The notes: generated by a model from the letters alone, not told the origin. A DNA stretch of 64,000 bases from Myxococcales bacterium (GCA_020633335.1 JACKDU010000011.1:325536-389535), one strand, 5' to 3'; numbered from the stretch's first letter, positions 1 to 8,780 are shown. Numbers and translations: made by a program.

Positions 1-972
1 GAAGGGGTCGGAGAAGGCCGCCGACTCGCCGGTGAGGTACCAGCCGTCGGGGCTGAAGTAGCGGGTGGTCGCGTAGGCGAGCTGCTTGTAGCCCATCACG
101 TCGATCTGCTCGGCGCCCGCGAGGAGGTCGCGGACCGCCCGGTGGCGATCGAGGAAGGCGGCGAAGCCCTCGGGCTTGCGCATCGCGTCGGAGAAGACCC
201 CGTGCTCGCAGACCACGCCGACCGAGGTGAGGCCGCGGCCGATCGGGATAAACCAGATCCAGTAGCCGGGGTAGCAGAAGTGGTTGGTCGAGAGCGTGCG
301 GTGGGTGAACCTGACCCGCTTGTTCCACGCCGGGTCGTGGATCTGGTCCATGTCGGCGACCCCGCGGTAGCGCCCCCACACCGAGGCGATCCCGTGGTCG
401 TCGATCGGCACCCGGAGCCGCTGCTGGCGGGCGAGGACGCTGGCGCGGCCGCTCGCGTCGACCACCCAGCGGCAGCGGACGTCGAGGGTCTCGCCCTCGG
501 CGCTGAGGACCGTCAGGCGGTGGCTGCGGGGGCGCGCGCCGGACTCGTCGAGGTTGACCTCCATCACCCGCGCGCCGAGGCGGAGGTCGACGCCGTCCTC
601 GCGGTTCATCGCCCAGAGGTCGGCCTCGAGGCGGGCGCGATCGACCTGGAAGGCGGGCAGCGGCGGGAAGCCGTTGGAGCCGAGCTCGCTCATCTTCGTC
701 AGCTCGGCGTCGCGCTCGGGCGTGTCGAAGAAGAAGCGGAGGCCGTTCTTCGGGAGGTGCCGATCGTAGAGGTAGCTCGAGAGGCCGAGCCGGCGGCTCA
801 GGTAGTGGCTGGCGATCTCGACCGTCGACTCGCCGACCTTGAACGAGCTCTCGGTCGAGCGCTCAAAGACCGCGACCGAGAGCGCGGGGAGGGTCTGGCG
901 GAGCTGACGGGCGAGGAGCGAGCCGGCGAGGCCGCCCCCGATGATCGCTACATCGACGCTGAGGTCACGCAC
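1..972 (-). CDS. Flavin-dependent halogenase-like FAD monooxygenase (3' end beyond window)
   Basis: Partial gene running off the left edge; 324 codons are visible from a GTG at 970-972, and no start codon lies upstream in frame before the neighbouring gene. Near the N terminus is a Rossmann FAD motif (VAIIGGGLAG, residues 8-17), then KVGEST (45-50). Lys75 in KNGLRF aligns with the catalytic lysine region of tryptophan halogenases. WIWFIP at 238-243 is the WxWxIP halogenase signature. A late GWYLTGESAAFSDPF resembles the family's second FAD-contact region. The family (PF04820) uses reduced FAD and O2 to make hypohalous acid, but some members only hydroxylate. It lies 58 bp after a dehydratase gene on the same strand, so a pigment or polyketide-type pathway is plausible. 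Substrate unknown. Confidence 0.8.
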   Translation of the reverse strand, partial: MRDLSVDVAIIGGGLAGSLLARQLRQTLPALSVAVFERSTESSFKVGESTVEIASHYLSRRLGLSSYLYDRHLPKNGLRFFFDTPERDAELTKMSELGSNGFPPLPAFQVDRARLEADLWAMNREDGVDLRLGARVMEVNLDESGARPRSHRLTVLSAEGETLDVRCRWVVDASGRASVLARQQRLRVPIDDHGIASVWGRYRGVADMDQIHDPAWNKRVRFTHRTLSTNHFCYPGYWIWFIPIGRGLTSVGVVCEHGVFSDAMRKPEGFAAFLDRHRAVRDLLAGAEQIDVMGYKQLAYATTRYFSPDGWYLTGESAAFSDPF

Positions 973-1030
973 GCCGACAAGGGTCCGGCGGCTCGCCCGG
1001 AGCGTCCAGGGTAGTCGGGCGTTAGCCGCC

Positions 1031-1426
1031 TCACGCGGGCGCGGGCGCGGGCGGCGGGAACTCGACGACGCCCTCCGAGCAGGCCCGGCCCTCGCGCGTC
1101 AGGCGGAAGCGGACCTGGGGGCCGCCGCCGGGTCGCTCGAGGTGGAGCTGGAGCGAGGCGCCGGGGAAGACCGGCTGCCGCCACTTGAGGCGGCTGAGGC
1201 GGCGCGGCGCGCCGAGATCGGGCCAGGCGCGGGCGATCTCGTGGAGGATCAGCGGGGCGAGCTGAGCGACGCCGGGGAGGATCGGGAAGCCCGGGAAGTG
1301 GCCGTCGAAGTAGAGCATCTCCGCCGGGACCTCGACCGCGAGCTCGACCCGCTCGCCGCCGTCCGCGAGCGCCTCGCGGGCGAGCTCGCGGGTGGGGAAG
1401 CGGCGGCGGAGCGGCGGCGCGGACAT
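1031..1426 (-). CDS. FabZ/ApeI-like 3-hydroxyacyl-ACP dehydratase (hot-dog fold)
   Basis: A 131-residue protein of normal length for single hot-dog dehydratases. The signature GHFPGFPILPGVAQL (residues 42-56) contains the probable catalytic His43 and the conserved proline-glycine turn. The partner acidic residue of FabZ is not obvious after PGVAQL, a pattern I associate with aryl-polyene ApeI-type dehydratases rather than housekeeping FabZ; this is from memory. The ATG at 1426 was chosen because the longer reading frame upstream is low-complexity Arg/Pro sequence. It precedes the halogenase-like gene by 58 bp on the same strand, so the two probably form one operon. Likely role: dehydrating ACP-bound beta-hydroxyacyl intermediates during polyene or fatty-acid-like synthesis. 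Confidence 0.75.
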   Translation of the reverse strand: MSAPPLRRRFPTRELAREALADGGERVELAVEVPAEMLYFDGHFPGFPILPGVAQLAPLILHEIARAWPDLGAPRRLSRLKWRQPVFPGASLQLHLERPGGGPQVRFRLTREGRACSEGVVEFPPPAPAPA

Positions 1427-1553
1427 CGGCGCGGAGGGTAGCAGGTCGGCGGCGGCGGACGCGAAGGATCGCCGCTCGTGATCGCCGTCACGCGGGCGAG
1501 GGGCCGCGCGAGGGGGTGCGCTCGGCGCCCTGGGACGTGATAGCGTGCGCGCC

Positions 1554-2072
1554 ATGCGACTCCTGGCCCACACCGCGATCTTCGGCGCGCTCCTCCTCTC
1601 CTTCGGCTGTCGGGGGCCCTCGGGCCTGCCCGGCAACAAGCAGATCGGCGAGCTCAGCGACGACGAGCAGAAGGAGGCGTGTGAGAACGTCGCCGACTAC
1701 TACGACAAGAAGATCGGCGAGGAGAAGCTCAAGGACTTCGCCTGCGTGACCGCCGGGGTCTTCGCCGCCGCCCTCAGCGGCGGTGACGTGGCGATCTGCG
1801 AGGCCGCCTACATGGACTGCCTCGCGGCCCCCGACGACGGCACGATGGACGACACGACCTGCGAGGTGTCGAACGACGCGCCCTCCTGCACCGCGACGGT
1901 CGCCGAGTACGACGACTGCCTCGAGGAGCAGGTCGACGCGCTGAAGGACTTCCTCGACGGCTACTCCTGCGCGACCGCGGCCTCGAGCATGCTGCCCGAG
2001 ACCGGCCCGGCGTGCATGGCCCTCGCCCAGAAGTGCCCGGAGCTCTTCTCCGACAACGGCGAGGGGACCTAG
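1554..2072 (+). CDS. Small cysteine-containing putative lipoprotein, unknown function
   Basis: 172 residues starting at ATG 1554. The N terminus MRLLAHTAIFGALLLSFGC is a typical short signal with Cys19 as the probable lipidated residue, although Ser at -3 makes the lipobox weak. The mature part is acidic and contains about eight further cysteines spread along the chain, which suggests disulfide bonds in the periplasm or on the cell surface. No family is recognised. A GTG three codons upstream (1545) is possible, but the ATG gives the better signal peptide. A TAGCGT hexamer at 1541-1546 lies 7 nt before the ATG and could be a -10 element. It ends 18 bp before the M28 peptidase gene. Confidence 0.7.
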   Translation: MRLLAHTAIFGALLLSFGCRGPSGLPGNKQIGELSDDEQKEACENVADYYDKKIGEEKLKDFACVTAGVFAAALSGGDVAICEAAYMDCLAAPDDGTMDDTTCEVSNDAPSCTATVAEYDDCLEEQVDALKDFLDGYSCATAASSMLPETGPACMALAQKCPELFSDNGEGT

Positions 2073-2090
2073 CCAGGCGAGGACGGCGAG

Positions 2091-3857
2091 GTGCGGGCGC
2101 GGTCACGAGGGCGGTGCGGGGCGCTGAAGGGCGCCGCGGCTGCCCTCGCGCTCGCCCTGACAGGCGCGCTCGGCTGCGCGCCGGCGCCGGCGCCCGCGCT
2201 CGCCTACGACCCGGCCTCGCTCGCCTTTGACGGCGAGGCCGCGCTCGCCCGCCTCCAGCGCTTCGTCGCCGAGTTCCCCGACCGCGACAGCGGCCAGCCC
2301 AACAACAAGCGGGCGGCCGACTTCATCGAGGGCCGCCTCGCGGGCCTCGGCCTCACCTGCGAGCGCGACGCCTGGACGGTGGTCAACCACAGCCGCGAGC
2401 TCGCGCTCGGCAACGTCGTCTGTCGGCTGCCGGGGGCGAGCCCGCGCGAGCTGGTGATCGTCGCCCACCACGATCAGTCGCCGGAGACCGTCGAGGGCGC
2501 CGACAACGACGGCTCGGGGATCACGATCCTCCTCGGCCTCGCCGAGGTCTTCGCCCGCGAGCCGGGGCCGCGGCCGCTCACCCTGACCTTCCTCGCCGCC
2601 GACGCCGAGGAGTGGGGGATGCTCGGCTCGCTCCGCTACCTCGAGACCCGCGACGACCCGAAGACGATCGCCGCGGCGATCTCCCTCGACAACCTCGGCA
2701 AGCGCTTCTACGACGGGCTCATCGTCGAGCCGACCGGGCAATTCCGCGGCTACGGGCCGCTCTGGCTGATCCGCGCGGCCGAGGCCGCGTCGCGGGCGGC
2801 GGCCTCGGCGGGCGCCTTCGCGGTCGATCCGCGGGCGCCGATCCAGCAGGTCCTCGACCAGGCGGTGCCGATCTCGTTCATGGATCAGGGGCCCTTCGTC
2901 GCCGCCGGGATCCCGGCGATCGGCTTCGCGGGGCGGGTGCCGGCCGAGTCGATGGAGCTCCACTGGCAGACCTACCACGCGCCCGGCGACACCATCGAGC
3001 TCCAGTCGGCGGCGAGCCTCGGGCGGGCGGGCCGCGGCGCCGAGGCGACGATCCGCCAGCTCCTCGGGATGGCGGCCGCGGGTGAGCTGCCCCAAGAGTC
3101 AGGTCCCTATCTCTACGATCCGGGGGACGAGGCGGTCCTCCGGGGGCCCGCGCTCTGGGCGATCTTCGCCGCGATCGTCGCCCTCTTCGGGGTCGGCTCG
3201 CTGGCCGCCGGCGGCTGGCGACCGGCGCAGGCGCTCGCCGGCTGGCGGCGGGCGCTGCCCCACGTGCTCGCCCTCTGGCTGCCGCTCTGCGCGTCGGTGC
3301 TGGTGCTCTACGGGCTCGTCGGCGCCGGCCTCATGCTCGACTTCCACCTCTACCCGGCGACCCCCAAGGACCCGGAGATCTTCCACCCGCGCTGGCCGGC
3401 GGTCGTCGCCTACCTCGCCGCCCTCGCCGGGATGCTCGCGCTCGGCCGCCGCCTGGCCGCGCGGGCGCAGGCGCGCGATGGGGCGGCGGCGCCGAGCTTC
3501 GGCGAGCGCAAGAGCCTGGCGCTCGCCCTGATCGCCGCCGCCAGCCTCTACATCCTCCTGCGGAGCCCCTTCACGCTCCTCTTCGTGGTCCCGACCCTCG
3601 CCTGGATCGGCGTCCGCGGCCGCTGCGGCCTCGGGCGGGCGCTCGACGTCGTGCTCCTCGTCGTCGGCGGGGCGATCCTCTACCTGCTGATCTACTTCTT
3701 CGGCTTCGTGATCCTCCGCAACGGCTTCGGGGTGCTCTGGTACCTGATGATGATGTTCGGGATCGGCATGGTGAGCCTGCCCTCGGCGATCGCGGTCGCG
3801 GCCGTGCTCGCTGGCGGGGCGGCGATCGTCGTGCCGCCGCCGGGCGAGCGGGCCTGA
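2091..3857 (+). CDS. M28-family zinc metallopeptidase with C-terminal membrane domain
   Basis: 588 residues from a GTG preceded by a purine-rich GGCGAG. A hydrophobic signal ends near Cys29 (GALGC), so it may be a lipoprotein. The peptidase domain, about 45-325, shows the co-catalytic zinc set of family M28: His126 and Asp128 (HHD), Asp138 in ADNDGSG, Glu173-Glu174 (AEEWG), Asp200 and His296 in YHAPGDT. Residues from about 350 to 580 form several hydrophobic segments, probably four to six transmembrane helices, as in M28 proteins with a membrane tail. Expected activity: exo-cleavage of N-terminal residues from peptides outside the cytoplasm. It follows the small lipoprotein by 18 bp, so co-transcription is likely. 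Confidence 0.88.
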   Translation: MRARSRGRCGALKGAAAALALALTGALGCAPAPAPALAYDPASLAFDGEAALARLQRFVAEFPDRDSGQPNNKRAADFIEGRLAGLGLTCERDAWTVVNHSRELALGNVVCRLPGASPRELVIVAHHDQSPETVEGADNDGSGITILLGLAEVFAREPGPRPLTLTFLAADAEEWGMLGSLRYLETRDDPKTIAAAISLDNLGKRFYDGLIVEPTGQFRGYGPLWLIRAAEAASRAAASAGAFAVDPRAPIQQVLDQAVPISFMDQGPFVAAGIPAIGFAGRVPAESMELHWQTYHAPGDTIELQSAASLGRAGRGAEATIRQLLGMAAAGELPQESGPYLYDPGDEAVLRGPALWAIFAAIVALFGVGSLAAGGWRPAQALAGWRRALPHVLALWLPLCASVLVLYGLVGAGLMLDFHLYPATPKDPEIFHPRWPAVVAYLAALAGMLALGRRLAARAQARDGAAAPSFGERKSLALALIAAASLYILLRSPFTLLFVVPTLAWIGVRGRCGLGRALDVVLLVVGGAILYLLIYFFGFVILRNGFGVLWYLMMMFGIGMVSLPSAIAVAAVLAGGAAIVVPPPGERA

Positions 3858-3882
3858 GGCCGACGGCGATCGCAATTTTGCA

Positions 3883-3894
3883 CGCGCTAGCGCG
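3883..3894. promoter_or_regulatory. 12-bp perfect palindrome upstream of the ATPase operon
   Basis: CGCGCTAGCGCG is a perfect palindrome lying 30 bp before the first gene of the ATPase/EAD pair. A -10-like TATCAG preceded by TGC is at 3912-3917. The position would suit an operator overlapping the promoter. No repressor is identified, and a chance palindrome is possible in GC-rich DNA. Confidence 0.3.
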
Positions 3895-3924
3895 AAAGGC
3901 GCGCCGCGTGCTATCAGAAGGACG

Positions 3925-5268
3925 ATGTCGATGCCCATCGCCACTCGCCGGCGACTGATCAAGAACTGCGATCCGCAGCGCCCCTTGCCGCCCGGCGATC
4001 CGATGTACGTCGAGCTCGACGCCGCGCCGCCGACCCGCGGGGATCGATCCTGGGTCGAGCTCCTCCGTGAGACGATCCTGCTCTCGGAAGACTCCTGTCA
4101 GCTCTTCAGCGGGTTCCAGGGGACCGGCAAGACCACCGAGCTCCTCCGCCTCAAGGGGGAGCTCGAGCGTGACGAGGAGGAGCCCTCGCACGTTGTCTTC
4201 ATCAACTTCACTGACTACGTCGACACCTTCTCCCCGATCAACGTCGTCGACGTCGTCCGCGTGCTCGCCTACTGCCTCGACCGCGCGGCGACAGTGGCCG
4301 AGGGCAAGGATCCCGAGGTCGAGCCCGGCTACCTCCGCCGCCTCTTCGACTTCATCAGCCGCCACGACGTCGAGCTCCAGAAGATCGGCTTCGCGGCGTA
4401 CGGGTCGTCGATGATGCTCGAGGTCAGGAACAACCCGAAGTTCCGTGAACGGCTCGAAGAGGCGGTCCTGGGGCGCTTTCAGGCGTTCGTCGAGGAGGCG
4501 CGAGAATTCATGGAGCGGGCGGTCGCGCGGATCCTCAATGCGGAGAGGATCGCGGCCCGAAAGGTCGAGCGGCTCGTCGTGATCGCCGACGGCCTCGAGA
4601 AGGTCGCGCCGCTCCGCGAGGAGGATCGGGCGCTGATGGAGGGGAGCATCGAGGCGCTCTTCATCAACCACGCCGATCTCCTCAAGCTCCGCAGCTGTCA
4701 CGTGATCTACACCTTCCCCCTCTGGCTGCGCTTCCACGCGGCGCACCTCGGGGCTGTCTACGGGCGCGAGCCGCTGGTCCTGCCGATGGTCAAGATCGCC
4801 GACCCGGAGGGCGCAGACTACGAGCCGGGCCTCGAGCGCCTGCGGACGATGGTGGCGCGGCGCGTCGAGGATCTCGGCGCGGTCTTCGGCGATGACCCGG
4901 AGGCGACCCTGGGGGCGCTGATCCGAGCTTCGGGGGGCTATCCGCGCGATCTCCTGCGGATGGTCCGCACCCTCCTCCTTGAGGCGCGATCGTTGCCGGT
5001 TGTTCGCGCCGACGTCGATCGTGTGATCGCCGATCTCGCGCGGACCTACGAGGACACGATCCTCGGAGAGTATGTCGGTCTCCTTGCGCGGGTTCACCAG
5101 ACCCACGAGCTCCCCCGCGACAACGCGGCAGAACGGGCGCTCGCCGGCTACCTCTTCCAGCGTTGGTTGATCCTCGCCTACCGGAATGGCGCGGAGTGGT
5201 ACGAGCTCCACCCGCTGGTCCTCCGCTCGCCCAGGGTCCAACGGCGCCTGGCGGAGCCCGCGACGTGA
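3925..5268 (+). CDS. P-loop ATPase of a putative STAND-like conflict/signalling system
   Basis: 447 residues. Walker A is GFQGTGKT (63-70), followed by TELLRLKGEL, the pattern of a P-loop ATPase family common in cyanobacteria and myxobacteria. A Walker B-like hydrophobic strand ending in Asp222 (VVIADGLEK) follows. GGYPRDLLRM later in the chain looks like a sensor/arginine region. The C-terminal YRNGAEWYELHPLV resembles the winged-helix end seen in such ATPases. The stop overlaps the next start by 4 bp (GTGA), so the two proteins are probably made together and interact. An AAGGA at 3918-3922 is better spaced for the in-frame ATG at 3931, so the true start may be two codons later. Arg and Ser codon choice looks less biased than in nearby genes. 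Function is inferred: NTP-dependent switch of a two-gene system. Confidence 0.75.
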   Translation: MSMPIATRRRLIKNCDPQRPLPPGDPMYVELDAAPPTRGDRSWVELLRETILLSEDSCQLFSGFQGTGKTTELLRLKGELERDEEEPSHVVFINFTDYVDTFSPINVVDVVRVLAYCLDRAATVAEGKDPEVEPGYLRRLFDFISRHDVELQKIGFAAYGSSMMLEVRNNPKFRERLEEAVLGRFQAFVEEAREFMERAVARILNAERIAARKVERLVVIADGLEKVAPLREEDRALMEGSIEALFINHADLLKLRSCHVIYTFPLWLRFHAAHLGAVYGREPLVLPMVKIADPEGADYEPGLERLRTMVARRVEDLGAVFGDDPEATLGALIRASGGYPRDLLRMVRTLLLEARSLPVVRADVDRVIADLARTYEDTILGEYVGLLARVHQTHELPRDNAAERALAGYLFQRWLILAYRNGAEWYELHPLVLRSPRVQRRLAEPAT

Positions 5269-6569
5269 GCCACGCGCCGCGGCAACGGCTGCAGGCGCTC
5301 TACGCCGATGACATCGACCGGATCGTTCGGGTGGTCGAGCTCTCGGAGGGGTTCATCATCCAACCGGTGGTCGTCCCGAATCACGACGTCGCCAAGGCGA
5401 TCGTGGAGGAGCTCGGGGCGCGGGGGATCGCCGCCGAGTGGTATCCGCTCGACTCCGAGGCTGCCTGGTCGGGGCTCCTCGGCTGGCTCGTCGAGGAGCG
5501 AGGCGGGGCGGTGAGCGTCGTCTATTCCGAGAGCACCGCGAGCGCGACCGAAGAAGCGCTGCAGCTCCTCAACCAGAAGCGAGACTCCCTCTGGAGCGCG
5601 CACGCGCGGCCGCTGCTGTGGGTGACGACGCCCCCGCTCGAGCGGCTCCTCTGGCACTACGCTCCAGACCTCTGGTCGGTCGCCTCGGTCCCGGTGCATG
5701 CCGACGCTCGGGCGATCGCTCCTCTCCTCTCGGAGGACCCCCGCCAGGCGCTGGAGGGGCTGCTCGTCTCGCTCTTCGCCGGCGATGAGCTTCGGAGGTT
5801 CGCTCGCTTCGTCGGTGTGCGCGACTCGTCGCTCCCGGACGTCTCGGCCTCGATGAAGGACCTCGCGGCGGCAGTCTGCGATGGCCTCTCGGAGATGCCG
5901 AAGGAGCGCTTCTTTCGAGCTCTCGAGCGAGAGCGTCCGCGTCGTCGACCCGAGATCCGTCGGATCGCCGCGCTCTTCGGCGTCGCCGACGAGGTCACGG
6001 CCCCGGAGGCCTTGGTGCTGAGGGGGCGACGCTACGTATCGGACGACGGAGCGATCCTGCGGGTGGTGCGGGGGCCGGCCGGCTCCCTTCGGGCGATCAA
6101 GGTCGCTGTCCCCGAGCCGCTCGACGGGGAGCCGGCTCCCCAGCAGCTCCTCGCTTGGATCGGTCAGCATGGTGGCGCGACACTCGCTCTCTCGATCCGC
6201 TCGTCGGATGACTCGCTGCTTCGCGGTCCCGGCGTCTGGAGGACGAGGCTGCGGGAGATCGTCGGCTCTTCGCTTCGACACTGGCTCGGGGCGTCCAGGT
6301 GGCTCGTCGTCGCTGTCATCGATCCCCTCCATCCCTCGCGCTTCTGCGATCCTGGCGAGGTCTCGACGCCCGCGGAGTTTGCCGCCTTCGTCGAGGAGCT
6401 GCTCCTGGGCGATCTCGGCGAGGAGGTCCTGCGGGGGCTCTCGGTCACTCTCCTTGTGAGCGCTCCGGCGACGTTCTCCGACGCGCTCTCGGAGCGCCTG
6501 CGGCCCCGGATCTCCGTGCGTTGGGGCGTCCTCGACGTGATGCCGGCGCTCGATGACGCGGACCGCTAG
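5265..6569 (+). CDS. iSTAND-like plus effector-associated-domain (EAD)-like protein, partner of the upstream ATPase
   Basis: 434 residues from GTG 5265, whose GTGA overlaps the ATPase stop. Three parts are visible. Residues 10-150 resemble the inactive STAND (iSTAND) module: LLNQKRDSL (101-109) followed by a hydrophobic strand PLLWV and APDLWS (133-138), matching the LNxxRD...PLLxxx...APDxWS pattern of those domains; no Walker motif is present. Residues 168-237 (VSLFAGDELRRFARF to RRRPEIRRIAALF) resemble effector-associated domain 1, an adaptor that recruits effectors by like-like pairing. The C-terminal part, about 250-434, matches nothing I recognise and may be the effector or sensor. The domain assignments come from recalled patterns and need a profile search. 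It ends 10 bp from a convergent gene. Confidence 0.6.
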   Translation: MSHAPRQRLQALYADDIDRIVRVVELSEGFIIQPVVVPNHDVAKAIVEELGARGIAAEWYPLDSEAAWSGLLGWLVEERGGAVSVVYSESTASATEEALQLLNQKRDSLWSAHARPLLWVTTPPLERLLWHYAPDLWSVASVPVHADARAIAPLLSEDPRQALEGLLVSLFAGDELRRFARFVGVRDSSLPDVSASMKDLAAAVCDGLSEMPKERFFRALERERPRRRPEIRRIAALFGVADEVTAPEALVLRGRRYVSDDGAILRVVRGPAGSLRAIKVAVPEPLDGEPAPQQLLAWIGQHGGATLALSIRSSDDSLLRGPGVWRTRLREIVGSSLRHWLGASRWLVVAVIDPLHPSRFCDPGEVSTPAEFAAFVEELLLGDLGEEVLRGLSVTLLVSAPATFSDALSERLRPRISVRWGVLDVMPALDDADR

Positions 6570-6579
6570 CTTGCTCCGA

Positions 6580-7155
6580 TCAGAACGCGCAGCTGTCCGG
6601 CTGCGGCCCGCTCTTCTCGAGCGCCGCGGCGAAGTCCGCCTTGATCGTCGGATCCGGCTGGAAGCCGCCGGCGACGCTCCCGCGGAGCGCCTGGCCGCCG
6701 TAGCCGCCCGGGTTCATGTGGGCGCGGATGATCACCTCGTCCTCCTCGCCGACCGCGACCGGGCCGCCGCCGCGGGTGAAGGGTTGCTCCTCGGCGTGGG
6801 AGTGGGCGAGGATCCGGCGGTAGATCAGCGCGCCGCGGGGGGTCACGACCTCCCACCAGTCGGCGTACTGCTGGCAGCCGAGGTCGGGGGAGCGGACCTC
6901 GACCGCCCAGCTCGACGGGGTCGTCGAGACCGAGAGGACGTCGGCGAGGGCCTTCTCGCCCTCCCCGCCGCCCGGGTCGCCGGCGTTCGCCTGGGTCGAG
7001 CCCGCGTCGCCGGCCGAGGCGTCACCGGCCGACGCGCCGCCGGCCGGGGCGTCGCTGGCCGCGCTGGCGCTGGCCGGGGCCGCGGTCTCGTTGCGTCCGC
7101 AGGCGGCGAGCGCGAGGGCGAATACGAGCGCGGAGATGGCGGCGGAGAGCTTCAT
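6580..7155 (-). CDS. Putative lipoprotein with conserved C-terminal domain, unknown function
   Basis: 191 residues. MKLSAAISALVFALALAAC is a textbook lipoprotein signal with lipobox LAAC and Cys19. A strong Shine-Dalgarno GGGGGAG directly precedes the ATG at 7155, which decides the start over the longer open frame. Residues about 22-70 are an Ala/Gly/Ser/Asp-rich linker. The C-terminal 110 residues contain DWWEVVTPRG, RRILAHSHAEEQPFTR and HMNPGGYGGQALRGS. These look like a conserved globular domain that I remember from uncharacterised proteins of other bacteria but cannot name. Probably anchored in the outer membrane facing the periplasm. It is convergent with the ATPase/EAD pair. Confidence 0.75.
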   Translation of the reverse strand: MKLSAAISALVFALALAACGRNETAAPASASAASDAPAGGASAGDASAGDAGSTQANAGDPGGGEGEKALADVLSVSTTPSSWAVEVRSPDLGCQQYADWWEVVTPRGALIYRRILAHSHAEEQPFTRGGGPVAVGEEDEVIIRAHMNPGGYGGQALRGSVAGGFQPDPTIKADFAAALEKSGPQPDSCAF

Positions 7156-7307
7156 CTCCCCCAACGAAGCAGGAGTCGGCCCGGAGATCAAGGTGCGTGA
7201 CGATCGACGAGGATGACGTCGCCGCGTCGAGCGGGCGCTGGCGACCACATGCGACGAGCTCGAGGCGGAGGAGGTCCGCGATCGCGTGTGGCCGCTCGAT
7301 CGCTGCG

Positions 7308-8780
7308 CTAGCCCCCGTAGCTCTCGTCCTGCTCGATCTTCGAGAGCACCCAGTCGAACTCGCCACGGGTGATGTGGGCACCGCAGTACTCGCAGGCGCC
7401 GGCCATCGACACCTTCAGGCCAGCGCCGCACTGCGGACAATTCGCGTCGGCCCTCGCCGCCCCGCGGACGCTCGAGCCGCGGATCAGCGTCCAGTACTCC
7501 GAGTACTCGCGGACCCGCCGCTTCGAGCCGCTGATCACCTTGCCGCGGGCGTCGATCGTGTAGTCGTGGCCGCCCGCGTAGACCCGGACGGTGACCGCGT
7601 CGTAGTAGCGATCGCGGCTCACCTTGACCAGGAGCACCCGGCGGATCGCCGCGTCGTCGACGACGTTGCGCGCGCTCTGGCGGCGGTAGGCGTCGATCCA
7701 GTAGCGCAGGTAGTCGAACATCCCGTCGGAGACGTAGGGCCGCAAGCGGGGGGCGTCGAGCGCCGACCAGCCGGCGTTGAGCTCGCGGAAGATCATCTCG
7801 ACCCGCGCCCGCAGGGAGTCGACGCTGAGCGCCGGATCGTCGTGGGCCAGCGAGTCCCAGCGCTTTCGGAGGTTGGGGTCGATGATCGTCGGCAGGTCGG
7901 TGCCGACCTCGGCGACCGTCTGGGTCAGGACCGGCGGGCGCTCGTCCTGGCGGACCACCTGGATCGACGTGACCTGCCAGTCGAAGCGGCCGCCGCTGAC
8001 GACCTCGCCGCAGTAGTCGCAGCGCTGGTTGTCCGACGAGGTGAAGGGGGCGCCGCAGTGCGGGCAGCCGAGCACCTCCGCCTTCTCCGGCGGCCGCGAG
8101 CGGGCCGAGGCCGCGCGCGCGAGGGTCCAGATCTCCTCGACGTAGTAGGTGTGCTCGGCGGTGCTCATGTTCGCCTCGAAGGAGAGGCGGATGACCACCT
8201 TGGCGTCCTCTCTCTCGGCCTCGGCGCGGCCGGGGACGCTGACGCTGAGCGCCTTCATCGCGCCGATCACCACGTTCGTGATCGGCAGGTTGGCGGGCTG
8301 GCGCTCGGCGAGCGCCTCGCGGACGCCGTCGTCGAGGTAGGGGGCGAGGGCCGCGAGGTCGGCGGGGACCCGCCGCGCCTGGTGGGCGCTGGCGTAGAGG
8401 CGGTAGACGAAGTCCTCGAAGACGATCGGCGAGAATTGAGGATCGAGCGCGAGGATCCTCGAGAGGTCGCCGCCGGGGCGGGGCGCGGCCGCGGCCGCGG
8501 GGCTCTGCCAGGCGCCGCCGAGGCGCCCCTTCGCCTTGAAGTAGAGGACGACGACGACGATCAGGAGGAGCGGGATCCCGATCTTTGGGTAGTAGAAGAT
8601 CAGGCGGATCAGCAGGAAGATCAGCTCGGCGTCGCCACCACCGCCGCCGCCGCTCGAGGAGCCGCCGCCGGAGTACGACTGGCCGCCGCCCGGGCGCGCC
8701 TCGGCCACCTCCGCGAGCGCGGCCGCGACCACCACGAGGGCGACCAGCGCCGGCGTCACGGTCGTGATCCGGCGGCTCAC
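7308..8780 (-). CDS. Membrane protein with duplicated Tim44-like domain and zinc ribbon
   Basis: 490 residues. A signal or first membrane segment (8-28) is followed by a Gly/Ser-rich stretch and a second hydrophobic segment (52-80). The rest is an internal duplication: Tim44-like domain (about 112-225), zinc ribbon C239xxC242 to C254xxC257 and GRFDW; then Tim44-like domain (about 318-435), zinc ribbon C448xxC451 to C463xxC466 and GEFDW. Tim44-like domains bind membranes or unfolded proteins; the ribbons should each hold one Zn2+. The start is a GTG at 8780 overlapping the stop of the TPM gene by 4 bp, so the two are translationally coupled. Exact role unknown; membrane-associated scaffold or protein-handling function is a guess. 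Confidence 0.75.
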   Translation of the reverse strand: MSRRITTVTPALVALVVVAAALAEVAEARPGGGQSYSGGGSSSGGGGGGDAELIFLLIRLIFYYPKIGIPLLLIVVVVLYFKAKGRLGGAWQSPAAAAAPRPGGDLSRILALDPQFSPIVFEDFVYRLYASAHQARRVPADLAALAPYLDDGVREALAERQPANLPITNVVIGAMKALSVSVPGRAEAEREDAKVVIRLSFEANMSTAEHTYYVEEIWTLARAASARSRPPEKAEVLGCPHCGAPFTSSDNQRCDYCGEVVSGGRFDWQVTSIQVVRQDERPPVLTQTVAEVGTDLPTIIDPNLRKRWDSLAHDDPALSVDSLRARVEMIFRELNAGWSALDAPRLRPYVSDGMFDYLRYWIDAYRRQSARNVVDDAAIRRVLLVKVSRDRYYDAVTVRVYAGGHDYTIDARGKVISGSKRRVREYSEYWTLIRGSSVRGAARADANCPQCGAGLKVSMAGACEYCGAHITRGEFDWVLSKIEQDESYGG

